Shown here: in pieces, positions 1 to 5,837 of the stretch | How the letters are laid out: each line of letters begins with the position of its first letter | Position numbering within the stretch: position 1 is the first letter of the stretch | Origin: JAQVUB01 sp033809415 | GTDB taxonomy: Bacteria > Verrucomicrobiota > Lentisphaeria > Oligosphaerales > Oligosphaeraceae | Assembly (NCBI GenBank): GCA_033809415.1 | Contig: JAPXLT010000286.1 | Location: 1-5,964 of the forward strand | DNA length: 5,964 bases | Direction of reading: 5' to 3' | Program-made: the position numbers and the translations under genes | Notes under the pieces: model-generated | The model's input: the letters and a program-made list of their open reading frames with translations, nothing else | Databases searched by the model: none | Told to the model about the DNA's origin: nothing

Positions 1-131
1 GGACACGGACTTTACACGGACTTTACACGGACGGGACACGGACTTTACACGGACGGGACACGGACTTTACACGGACGGGACACGGACTTTACACGGACTT
101 TACACGGACTTTACACGGACTTTACACGGAC
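1..131. repeat. 11-bp tandem repeat array with two unit variants, cut by the window edge
   Basis: A partial unit (1-10) is followed by eleven exact 11-bp units at 11-131. Two variants occur: TTTACACGGAC (T) and GGGACACGGAC (G). They share the 8-bp core ACACGGAC and differ only in the first three bases (TTT or GGG). The order from 11 is T T G T G T G T T T T, and the leading partial unit is G type. On the minus strand the units read GTCCGTGTAAA and GTCCGTGTCCC. No unit carries a point change outside the variable triplet, so the array looks young or homogenised. Eleven is not a multiple of three, so it is unlikely to encode a simple peptide repeat. The array continues left of the window, so its full length is unknown. 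Confidence 0.95.
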
Positions 132-163
132 GCCAGATCAGCCGAACCGATGATATTGGAATT

Positions 164-252
164 AGCCCTGAAGGGGCGTGACATACCAGCCCAGGGCAAC
201 GCCCTGGGTCAGGGATCACATCATCGGCAAAGCCCTGTAAGGGCGCGACATA
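164..252. repeat. Composite hairpin repeat: two 22-bp direct copies around a central hairpin
   Basis: Two near-identical 22-bp segments lie at 164-185 and 231-252, offset by 67 bp. Both begin AGCCCTG and end in GACATA, and they match at 19 of 22 positions. Each contains its own small inverted repeat: GCCCT-GTA-AGGGC at 232-244, and the looser GCCCT...GGGGC at 165-177. Between them lies a perfect 8-bp-stem hairpin at 190-208. This layout is typical of small dispersed intergenic repeats and not of a gene. From memory, similar 'CCCAGGGCAACGCCCTGGG' motifs recur between genes in diverse bacteria, but I could not check this. An open frame reads through on the plus strand but has no coding character. 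Confidence 0.75.
190..208. repeat. Perfect 8-bp-stem, 3-nt-loop hairpin
   Basis: CCCAGGGC (190-197) and GCCCTGGG (201-208) are exact reverse complements separated by AAC. The stem is GC-rich and would be stable in RNA or single-stranded DNA on either strand. No T-run follows on either strand, so it does not look like an intrinsic terminator. It forms the core of the composite repeat around it. Confidence 0.85.
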
Positions 253-258
253 ATCTCT

Positions 259-334
259 GTCCATTGTCCATTCAGCAGTCCATTCTTGTCCATTCGGTCC
301 ATCGCGTCCATTCTTGTCCCTGTCCATCGTCCAT
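259..334. repeat. Degenerate GTCCAT-anchored tandem repeat
   Basis: Nine GTCC-starting units begin at 259, 266, 278, 288, 297, 306, 316, 322 and 329. Eight of them read GTCCAT and the one at 316 reads GTCCCT. The spacing varies from 6 to 12 bp, most often 9 or 10, with fillers such as TCTT, TCG and CGC. It looks like a decayed relative of the clean GTCC-containing arrays at both window edges. No coding function is evident. Confidence 0.8.
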
Positions 335-336
335 AA

Positions 337-364
337 AAAATCTTTTCCAAAAAAAGAAGATTTT
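337..364 (-). terminator. Possible weak intrinsic terminator of the TPR gene
   Basis: The inverted arms AAAATCTT (337-344) and AAGATTTT (357-364) pair perfectly, and one G-T and one A-T pair can extend the stem to 10 bp. Read on the minus strand, the 3' arm ends in a run of six Ts (340-335). It lies about 33 nt past the TPR stop codon, where a terminator is expected. The stem is AT-rich rather than GC-rich, so termination could be inefficient or the match could be chance in A/T-rich sequence. Confidence 0.4.
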
Positions 365-396
365 GGGCGATAATAGTAGCACGAACATTTTTGTGT

Positions 397-2667
397 TTAA
401 TCTTGCTGAGCGGCTTCTTGTGCGGCTTTTTCCTGTTCGAGGATGGCATTTTGAATGCGTATTGAGTAGGAGGAGGCGACAGGGTCTTTATCCCAGTACA
501 GCAGGATTCTACGTGCGGTTTTCTGCGCATTTTCTAACTGGTTTGCGGCAAATTGTTTTTCGAGTATCTGTTGCATGGCGCTTCGCCAGGCTTCCTGGAC
601 TCGTTCGGTTGCATTTTGACTGCCGATCAGCGAATCCAGTATTTCCGCGGCATTTTCCGGGTGTCCCAATTCCAGCAGTCGCAACCCGTAGCATTCCCTT
701 GCAGCCGGCCAGTTGGGCGCTTTTTCCCAAGTGTTTTTGGCGAGTGCTAGTGCTTCAGCTTTTTCGCCCGAGAGTGTCAGCAATTCGGAGAGATTAAGGC
801 AAGCCAGGTTGTATTTCGAATTGTCTTTGGGTATTTTCCTGTAGAGTTGGATGGCGGGCTGAATGCAATCCATCGTTCCCAGCATATAGGCTGCGTGATA
901 TTGCAGTTCCGGATTGTCAGTGGTGAGACCCTGCAAGTGTTTTTCAGCCTCGAGGTGATCGTTTTGCAGGAAGGCCATCATGGCCTTGAAAACTGGCAGA
1001 TATTCACGGATTTTAGGGTCTGTGGCCGTCTGTTCGAGTCGGGCTATTTGTTCTTGCAGACCGGCAAAGCGTTTTTGGCTGTTGCAATAAATGAGGAAAT
1101 TATTCAGCACATGCAGGTTGTCCGGCAATTTTTGCAGGAGGTCGGCAAAAATCGCATCCGCCTCGTTGAATTTTTGCAGGCCGGAGAATGCCATGATGGC
1201 AAGCATGTCCAAATCTGCATTGTCAGGCATTCTTTTCTGTAAAGTCTGGAGAATTTGGAGTGCCTTTTCACAGTTGTCAGTTCGCAGATACACTTCAACG
1301 TTCTTCTGTAGCAGGAATTCATCTTCCGGGAAGCGTCGAAGCGCCTGATTAATATCGCTGATATCCAGCGTTCCCTGTTGGGCTTTATCCGCAATGTCGA
1401 TGCGGGTCAGCAACAGGTCTGGCTTGCGATCTTTCTGCATGATCCTGGCCAAGGCGCCCGCATTGGCCAGCTGGTCGTCTTGCAGAAGTTTGAGCAGATG
1501 CGGGAAAAGCGCCATGTCAGCACGTGCGCGAAATTCCTTGAGATTTGCATCAGCGACAAAGAAACGGGCTATTTTTTCGATCTCGAAATGATTGTTTTTC
1601 TGGATTTGCACCAGTAGGTTGAGCAGCTGCGCCATCGGTGACTGAAAACGCCCTTCTGTCTTCTCGAAAGAAAAGAGCAGTTTGTCCATATCGCCTTCCA
1701 GCATGGCCAGCAGCGCATCCAGATAATAGCCGCAGAAGAGCAGTTCCCTATTTCCCGTCTGGCATTTTTTGCTCAGCTTTTCCAATTCATCTGATTGATG
1801 GGTCAGGGTTAGTGCTTCCGCATAGCGGGTGATCAGTGCTGGAGTCCAGATTCCGTTTTCCGGATTTTTCTTATATGTTTCTGCGGCTTTTTCATAGTTT
1901 TGTGCGGTAAAATAGAGGTCAGCCAATGTGGGTATGCCGCATAGCGGGTCGATTTCTGCGGCCTGTTCGAGGTATTTGATCGCTTCTTCGGTTCGTTTGA
2001 AGTGGGTCAACTCGAAGAAGTGGAGATCGACGAGGCATTCAAATACGATAAAATCATCTCCGCATTCGAGCAGAGCGGTCAGTTCGGCGACGATTTTTTC
2101 TTTTGGTTTTTCCTTGTCGTATGGCAGATAGACTTGGAGCAGCCTGCCCAGCGGGGATTGCAGCACTTCTTCGGATTTCACGGTATCGAGCAGTTCCTGG
2201 GCACGTTTGTTTTCCCCGATGCTTAATGCTGCGTATGCACATTGCAATGTTTCGCTTTCATCGAGTAGATCTTTTCTCCGTCCAAAGGTGTTGTAGGCTT
2301 CCCGGAATGCCCGGTACCTGAAAAAGGCCTGCTGTGCATTTTTCAGGTATTCCGGTTTGAAAGCATTGAGGCTTGCGGCTCTGAGCCAGAGCGGAGCGGA
2401 GAAATTCCATTCCTTGTCGGCATCGAACCATTCTGCGAGGGTGACGATGGCCTGTTCGTTATTCCAGTCATTGCGGATGACATTCCGCATGTGCTCTTTG
2501 GCCTTTTCGATTTCTCCCAGTTGATACTCTCGGAGGGCCTGCTGGAAGTATTCCACGTCGCGATAGCTTCTAGTTACCAAAAACCAAGTGGTTGCCAAGA
2601 AGCATAGCAACAACAGTACCAGCAGAAAAAACAAGGTGATTTTTTTGTTTTTCCCAATGCGAGCCAT
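397..2667 (-). CDS. Membrane-anchored tetratricopeptide-repeat (TPR) protein, function unknown
   Basis: The product is 756 residues. The N-terminus is a short basic stretch (R3, K6, K8, K9) followed by a strongly hydrophobic segment at about 10-32, which fits an uncleaved signal anchor with one inner-membrane helix. C22 is preceded by leucine, so this is not a good lipobox. The rest is soluble and alpha-helical with degenerate TPR-like helix pairs, clearest near residues 38-72, 211-276, 452-520 and 590-652. They show the usual A/L spacing, G or N turns and a P at the repeat end (for example 'FPEDE', 'MPDNADL', 'LPDNLHV'). The C-terminal tail (741-756) is rich in E, A and Q. TPR proteins bind partner proteins; no catalytic motif is visible, so the job here is unknown. 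The start is supported by AGGAG 8 nt upstream. It follows leuS on the same strand after a 244-bp repeat-filled gap, so cotranscription is uncertain. Confidence 0.88.
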   Translation of the reverse strand: MARIGKNKKITLFFLLVLLLLCFLATTWFLVTRSYRDVEYFQQALREYQLGEIEKAKEHMRNVIRNDWNNEQAIVTLAEWFDADKEWNFSAPLWLRAASLNAFKPEYLKNAQQAFFRYRAFREAYNTFGRRKDLLDESETLQCAYAALSIGENKRAQELLDTVKSEEVLQSPLGRLLQVYLPYDKEKPKEKIVAELTALLECGDDFIVFECLVDLHFFELTHFKRTEEAIKYLEQAAEIDPLCGIPTLADLYFTAQNYEKAAETYKKNPENGIWTPALITRYAEALTLTHQSDELEKLSKKCQTGNRELLFCGYYLDALLAMLEGDMDKLLFSFEKTEGRFQSPMAQLLNLLVQIQKNNHFEIEKIARFFVADANLKEFRARADMALFPHLLKLLQDDQLANAGALARIMQKDRKPDLLLTRIDIADKAQQGTLDISDINQALRRFPEDEFLLQKNVEVYLRTDNCEKALQILQTLQKRMPDNADLDMLAIMAFSGLQKFNEADAIFADLLQKLPDNLHVLNNFLIYCNSQKRFAGLQEQIARLEQTATDPKIREYLPVFKAMMAFLQNDHLEAEKHLQGLTTDNPELQYHAAYMLGTMDCIQPAIQLYRKIPKDNSKYNLACLNLSELLTLSGEKAEALALAKNTWEKAPNWPAARECYGLRLLELGHPENAAEILDSLIGSQNATERVQEAWRSAMQQILEKQFAANQLENAQKTARRILLYWDKDPVASSYSIRIQNAILEQEKAAQEAAQQD

Positions 2668-2675
2668 GTTCGTTT

Positions 2676-2680
2676 CTCCT
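2676..2680 (-). promoter_or_regulatory. Shine-Dalgarno site of the TPR gene
   Basis: The minus strand reads AGGAG here, with 8 nt (AAACGAAC) before the ATG at 2667. This is a strong site at ideal spacing and supports the chosen start, which also places the membrane anchor at the very N-terminus. Confidence 0.8.
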
Positions 2681-2751
2681 AGGGTTGCAGTGGCAATAAG
2701 CCCCTAAGCCTGTATGTGGACACTCTTCAAGAATGAGTTGCAATCAGAAAT

Positions 2752-2784
2752 CGCAACCGGGACGGTCGCGCCACTTTTTAAACC
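2752..2784 (-). repeat. 33-bp dispersed hairpin element, left copy
   Basis: Read on the minus strand it starts GGTTTAAAAAGTGGCG and ends in the hairpin CGCGACCG-TCC-CGGTTGCG, an 8-bp stem with one G-U wobble and a 3-nt loop. It matches the copy at 5723-5755 at 30 of 33 positions, in the opposite orientation. Its left end in minus-strand reading (position 2784) directly joins the heptamer array. The form resembles REP-type repeats (short palindrome plus a conserved tail), but the family is not identified. Confidence 0.85.
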
Positions 2785-2909
2785 TGCATCCTTCCCCCTG
2801 CACCCTGTCCCCTGCACCCTGTCCCCTGTCCCCTGCACCCTGTCCCCTGCACCCTTCCCCCTGCACCCTGCACCCTTCCCCCTGCACCCTGTCCCCTGCA
2901 CCCTGCACC
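2784..2909. repeat. Heptamer tandem array, 18 units of three main variants
   Basis: Eighteen uninterrupted 7-bp units fill 2784-2909 exactly. On the plus strand the variants are A = CTGCACC (9 copies), B = CTGTCCC (5), C = CTTCCCC (3), and one edge unit CTGCATC (a). The order is a C A B A B B A B A C A A C A B A A. On the minus strand, which is the leuS mRNA sense, every unit junction gives a run of three (A), four (B) or five (C) Gs. The array ends 2 nt before the leuS stop codon, so it would form the leuS 3' untranslated region. It encodes no plausible protein, although frames read through it. Confidence 0.95.
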
Positions 2910-2911
2910 CT

Positions 2912-5503
2912 TTATTTAACGACGATGTTCACCAGGCGTCCAGGCACAGCAATGGTTTTGACGACTGTTTTGCCATCGATCTGTTTGGCGACATCTTCAT
3001 TTTCCAGGGCAAGCCGGATCATTTCCTGTTGTTCTGCTTCGGCGGGGATTTGCATGCGCACGCGCGGTTTGCCGTTGATTTGCACAGCAATCTCGATTTC
3101 GGAAATTCTAAGTTTGCTTTCATCGTAGACGGGCCATGGTTCGTAGGCGAGCGTTTCGGGGTTGCCCAGGCGTTGCCAGAGTTCTTCAGCGATATGGGGT
3201 GCCATGGGGCTGAGCAGAAGCACGAAGGTTTTCATCGCCTCGATGTTGCGGTTTTTCAAGCGGCTGAATTCATTGGCAAAGATCATCAGCTGGCTGATGG
3301 CTGTGTTGTAGTCCAGCGCCTCGATGTCTTCAGTCACCTTTTTGATGGTCTGATGCAACAGTCGATCACTGGCCGCATCCAGGGGCGCGTCCGAGATTTC
3401 CGGCGCCAGTTCACCGTTGTCGGGGTTGATGATCATTCTCCAGACCCGGTACAGAAAACGTGAGACGCCCTCGACTCCATCTGTATTCCAAGGCTTCACT
3501 TCGCGCAGGGGCCCCATGAACATTTCATAGAGGCGGAAAGCATCGGCGCCGTAGCGGTGGATGATGTCATCGGGATTGACGACGTTTTTCAGGGATTTTG
3601 ACATTTTGGCGGGGAGCATGGTGAGTTCTTCCCCGCTTTCCTTATGGAAGTATTTCCCGTCTCGGTTTTCGACGAGGTCGTTGGGGACGAGTGCTCCGCG
3701 CTGATCCTTATAGGAGATGCCCAGGATCATGCCCTGGTGGATCAGGCGTTTCCAAGGTTCCGGATGGCTGACATATCCCAGGTCATAAAGCACCTTGTGC
3801 CAGAAGCGCGAATAGAGCAGATGCAGCACGGCATGTTCGGCACCGCCGACGTACAAGTCCACCGGCATCCAGTATTTCTCTTTCTCGGGGTCCCATCCGG
3901 CGTTGTCGTTATGGGGATCGATATAGCGCAGGTAATACCAGCACGAGCCTGCCCATTGCGGCATGGTGTTGGTTTCGCGCAGGCAGAGGTCGCCGGTTTT
4001 CTTGTCCCGGTATTCGAGCCATTCCTTGGCGCGGGCGAGCGGAGGTTCTCCATCCGGGGTGGGTTTGTAGTCTTCCAGCTCCGGCAGCACGACCGGCAAT
4101 TCGCTTTCCGGCACCAGGCTTACGGAACCATCGGGATGATGGACCAGCGGGAAGGGTTCCCCCCAGTAACGCTGCCGGGAAAAGAGCCAGTCACGCAATT
4201 TGAAGTTGACGGTCTCTTTGCCGATCCCCTTGCTTTCGAGCCAGTTGGAAATTTTAGTCTTGGCCTCGGGCACAGGCAGGTCATTGATGGAGACTTCGTC
4301 ATTGGCCGAGTTGAACAGCACCCCATCGCCGGTCCAGCAGGCGCGCCCTTCGAGGACATCTTGCAGTTTCACTCCAGCTTCCTGGCAGTCCTCTTCCGAT
4401 GGTTTTAGGATGCAGATGACTGGCAGTTTGAATTTATTGGCGAATTCGAAGTCCCGGGAGTCGTGTGCAGGTACGGCCATGATGGCACCGGTGCCATAGG
4501 TGCTCAAGACATAATCGGAAATCCAGATCGGAATAGGCTTGCCATTGACAGGATTAATCGCATAAGCGCCAATGAATTCACCGGTCTTGTCCTTGTTCAA
4601 CTCGGTGCGGTCTAGTTCGGATTTATGGCTGGCGGCCTCCTGATAGGCTTTTACCGCCGCCTTTCTGTCAGGGGTGGTCAACTGATTGACCAGGTGGTGT
4701 TCCGGGGAAAGAACCATATAGGTCGCACCAAATAGGGTGTCCGGACGCGTCGTGTAAACGCGGATTTTTTCAGGGTGCCCCTGCACTTGGAAATCGACTT
4801 CTGCGCCGGTGGATTTGCCGATCCAGTTCTTCTGCATTTCCTTGGTGCCTTCCGGCCAGTCCAAGTCATCGAGTCCCTCGAGCAGTTGTTCGGCGTATTC
4901 GGTGATTTTCAACACCCATTGCCGGATGGGCTTGCGGATCACCGGGTAGTTGCCGACTTCCGAGCGTCCGTTGATGACTTCCTCGTTGGCCAGGACGGTC
5001 CCCAGTTCCGGGCACCAGTTGACCGGCTGTTCTGATTCATAGGCGAGGCCCTGCTCGAAGAGTTTGGCAAAAATCCATTGGGTCCACTTGTAGTATTTGG
5101 GGTCGGTCGTATTGATTTCGCGATCCCAGTCAAAGCTGAATCCGAAGGCTTCCAGCTGCTTGCGGAAGATTTCAATGTTTTTTCGGGTGGTTTCGGCGGG
5201 GTGTGTTCCGGTTTTGACAGCATACTGTTCTGCAGGTAGCCCGAAAGCATCCCAGCCCATGGCATGCAGGACATTGTAGCCACACATCCGCTTGTAGCGG
5301 CACCAGATGTCAGAGGCAGTATAGCCTTCCGGATGGCCAACATGCAAACCTGCCCCGGAGGGATAGGGGAACATGTCCAGAACATAAAGCTTTGGACGGG
5401 AATAATCACAGTCAATGGCTCTGAAAGTCTTGTGCTCTTTCCAGAATTTCTGCCACTTGGCTTCAATCAAACTCGGCTCATATTGCGTGCATTTCTCCGG
5501 CAT
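2912..5503 (-). CDS. leuS: Leucyl-tRNA synthetase (class Ia, EC 6.1.1.4)
   Basis: This cytosolic enzyme activates leucine with ATP and charges tRNA-Leu. The product is 863 residues, essentially the length of the E. coli enzyme (860), so it is complete. The Rossmann signature 'PYPSG...HVGH' lies at 46-57 and 'GWDAFGLPAEQYA' at 83-95. The CP1 editing domain spans about 225-415, with the threonine-rich TTRPDT at 251-256 and GTGAIMAVPAHD at 337-348, where D348 matches the aspartate that binds the amino group of misacylated substrates. 'SRQRYWGEP' is at 442-450, the KMSKS loop at 633-637, the anticodon-binding helical domain at about 675-795 and the small C-terminal domain at about 800-863. Post-transfer editing should be intact. 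The cysteine pairs that bind zinc in some LeuRSs are missing: only C164 and C507 remain in those regions. This pattern fits the Bacteroidota/PVC type. The ATG start gives a normal N-terminus; AAGGA lies 11 nt upstream. No T-box leader was found. Confidence 0.98.
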   Translation of the reverse strand: MPEKCTQYEPSLIEAKWQKFWKEHKTFRAIDCDYSRPKLYVLDMFPYPSGAGLHVGHPEGYTASDIWCRYKRMCGYNVLHAMGWDAFGLPAEQYAVKTGTHPAETTRKNIEIFRKQLEAFGFSFDWDREINTTDPKYYKWTQWIFAKLFEQGLAYESEQPVNWCPELGTVLANEEVINGRSEVGNYPVIRKPIRQWVLKITEYAEQLLEGLDDLDWPEGTKEMQKNWIGKSTGAEVDFQVQGHPEKIRVYTTRPDTLFGATYMVLSPEHHLVNQLTTPDRKAAVKAYQEAASHKSELDRTELNKDKTGEFIGAYAINPVNGKPIPIWISDYVLSTYGTGAIMAVPAHDSRDFEFANKFKLPVICILKPSEEDCQEAGVKLQDVLEGRACWTGDGVLFNSANDEVSINDLPVPEAKTKISNWLESKGIGKETVNFKLRDWLFSRQRYWGEPFPLVHHPDGSVSLVPESELPVVLPELEDYKPTPDGEPPLARAKEWLEYRDKKTGDLCLRETNTMPQWAGSCWYYLRYIDPHNDNAGWDPEKEKYWMPVDLYVGGAEHAVLHLLYSRFWHKVLYDLGYVSHPEPWKRLIHQGMILGISYKDQRGALVPNDLVENRDGKYFHKESGEELTMLPAKMSKSLKNVVNPDDIIHRYGADAFRLYEMFMGPLREVKPWNTDGVEGVSRFLYRVWRMIINPDNGELAPEISDAPLDAASDRLLHQTIKKVTEDIEALDYNTAISQLMIFANEFSRLKNRNIEAMKTFVLLLSPMAPHIAEELWQRLGNPETLAYEPWPVYDESKLRISEIEIAVQINGKPRVRMQIPAEAEQQEMIRLALENEDVAKQIDGKTVVKTIAVPGRLVNIVVK

Positions 5504-5514
5504 CAGTACACATA

Positions 5515-5519
5515 TCCTT
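5515..5519 (-). promoter_or_regulatory. Shine-Dalgarno-like site of leuS
   Basis: The minus strand reads AAGGA, 11 nt ahead of the leuS ATG. The spacing is slightly long but workable. An ATG nearer the site (5512-5510) is out of frame with leuS and opens a short reading frame that overlaps its first codons. Confidence 0.5.
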
Positions 5520-5563
5520 ACAACAAAAAAGAAAATTCATGACACAGAAAACAATAAACAAAT

Positions 5564-5592
5564 AATGTAATCCTGAAATCCAGGAAAAGCAA
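5564..5592 (-). promoter_or_regulatory. Weak candidate sigma-70-like promoter for leuS
   Basis: Minus-strand TTGCTT (5592-5587) and TACATT (5569-5564) are spaced 17 bp apart and match the -35 and -10 consensus at 3/6 and 4/6. Transcription would start about 50-55 nt upstream of leuS. The region is AT-rich, so a chance match is quite possible, and promoter consensus in this lineage is not certain. Confidence 0.2.
5571..5585. repeat. Short palindrome in the leuS upstream region
   Basis: TCCTG (5571-5575) and CAGGA (5581-5585) are exact reverse complements around the 5-nt spacer AAATC. It sits inside the spacer of the candidate promoter, so it could be a regulator site, but 5-bp arms are also expected by chance. 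Confidence 0.35.
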
Positions 5593-5607
5593 TCACAATT
5601 TTTAACA

Positions 5608-5627
5608 ACGAAAAAATACGAAAAGAC
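5608..5627. repeat. Two-unit degenerate decamer repeat
   Basis: ACGAAAAAAT (5608-5617) is followed directly by ACGAAAAGAC (5618-5627), sharing ACGAAAA. It is a short, decayed tandem repeat in the leuS upstream region. From memory, 'AACCACGAA...ACGAA' intergenic repeats are common in several phyla and this may be a remnant. That link is inference. Confidence 0.4.
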
Positions 5628-5647
5628 TTGGCGTGGACTGATCGCCC

Positions 5648-5697
5648 GCAACCCATTTTTTTTGTCCACGGAAAACTCGGAAAATTTGTAGGGTTGC
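5648..5697. repeat. Inverted repeat enclosing a two-unit 9-bp direct repeat
   Basis: GCAACCC (5648-5654) and GGGTTGC (5691-5697) are perfect inverted arms 36 nt apart. The interval contains a run of eight Ts, a GTCCAC motif (5664-5669) and two tandem 9-mers, CGGAAAACT (5669-5677) and CGGAAAATT (5678-5686). The arms could close a long-loop hairpin or mark the ends of a tiny inserted repeat. No gene is visible inside. Confidence 0.5.
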
Positions 5698-5722
5698 TGC
5701 TTTGACGGATGAGCCTGCTTGC

Positions 5723-5755
5723 GGTTTAAAAAGTAGCGCAACCGTCCCGGTTGTG
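5723..5755 (+). repeat. 33-bp dispersed hairpin element, right copy (inverted relative to the left copy)
   Basis: The plus strand starts GGTTTAAAAAGTAGCG and ends in the hairpin CGCAACCG-TCC-CGGTTGTG, an 8-bp stem with one G-U wobble. It differs from the copy at 2752-2784 at three positions: G/A at 13, G/A at 18 and C/T at 32. The two copies sit on either side of leuS with their hairpin ends pointing outward. The similarity stops sharply at both edges, so the element is about 33 bp. Confidence 0.85.
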
Positions 5756-5793
5756 AAGGTGCCTTTCGTCTTTTCCTGCTGAATAACAGAGGC

Positions 5794-5821
5794 GTGGTAC
5801 GTGGTGCGTGGTGCGTGGTGC
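5794..5821. repeat. Short heptamer tandem repeat (GTGGTGC, four units)
   Basis: GTGGTAC (5794-5800) is followed by three exact GTGGTGC units (5801-5821). The 7-bp period matches the array at 2784-2909, but the sequence differs; only the string GCACC is shared when read on opposite strands. No coding role is seen. Confidence 0.85.
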
Positions 5822-5837
5822 GGGACGTCTGTGTTCT

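Larger units (their letters stand above)
5520..5837. other. Gene-free intergenic region upstream of leuS
   Basis: I see no convincing gene, tRNA or riboswitch in this 318-bp stretch. The minus-strand open frame that crosses it begins in the 9-bp array, overlaps the leuS start in another frame, and has no family-like composition. A T-box leader is not seen: no conserved T-box sequence lies on the leuS strand. What the stretch does hold is the weak promoter candidate, small repeats and the right copy of the 33-bp element. Confidence 0.7.

Noticed and set aside
1..131. CRISPR array
   Set aside because: Units are 11 bp and directly adjacent with no unique spacers. The same applies to the 7-bp and 9-bp arrays.
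190..208. Intrinsic terminator
   Set aside because: The GC-rich stem is good, but no T-run follows on either strand and it lies about 190 nt past the TPR stop.
150..797. Plus-strand 215-residue frame
   Set aside because: It runs through the hairpin and GTCCAT repeats and then antisense through the 3' end of the well-supported TPR gene. Its content is explained by these.
397..2667. TPR protein as a lipoprotein
   Set aside because: The cysteine at residue 22 is preceded by leucine, which does not fit a lipobox, and the hydrophobic segment continues past it.
2714..3463. Plus-strand 249-residue frame
   Set aside because: Its N-terminal part is the translated heptamer array (HPAPFPL-like) and the remainder is the antisense shadow of leuS.
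3644..4408. Plus-strand 254-residue frame inside leuS
   Set aside because: It is a long antisense shadow caused by leuS codon composition. No domain is recognisable and leuS is unambiguous.
2752..5755. leuS as cargo of a composite transposon bounded by the inverted 33-bp copies
   Set aside because: There is no transposase, no target-site duplication is visible, and leuS is an essential housekeeping gene. Independent insertion of a dispersed repeat is simpler.
5504..5837. T-box riboswitch controlling leuS
   Set aside because: No T-box consensus or terminator/antiterminator pair is visible on the leuS strand, and a T-box would be unexpected outside Bacillota-like lineages.
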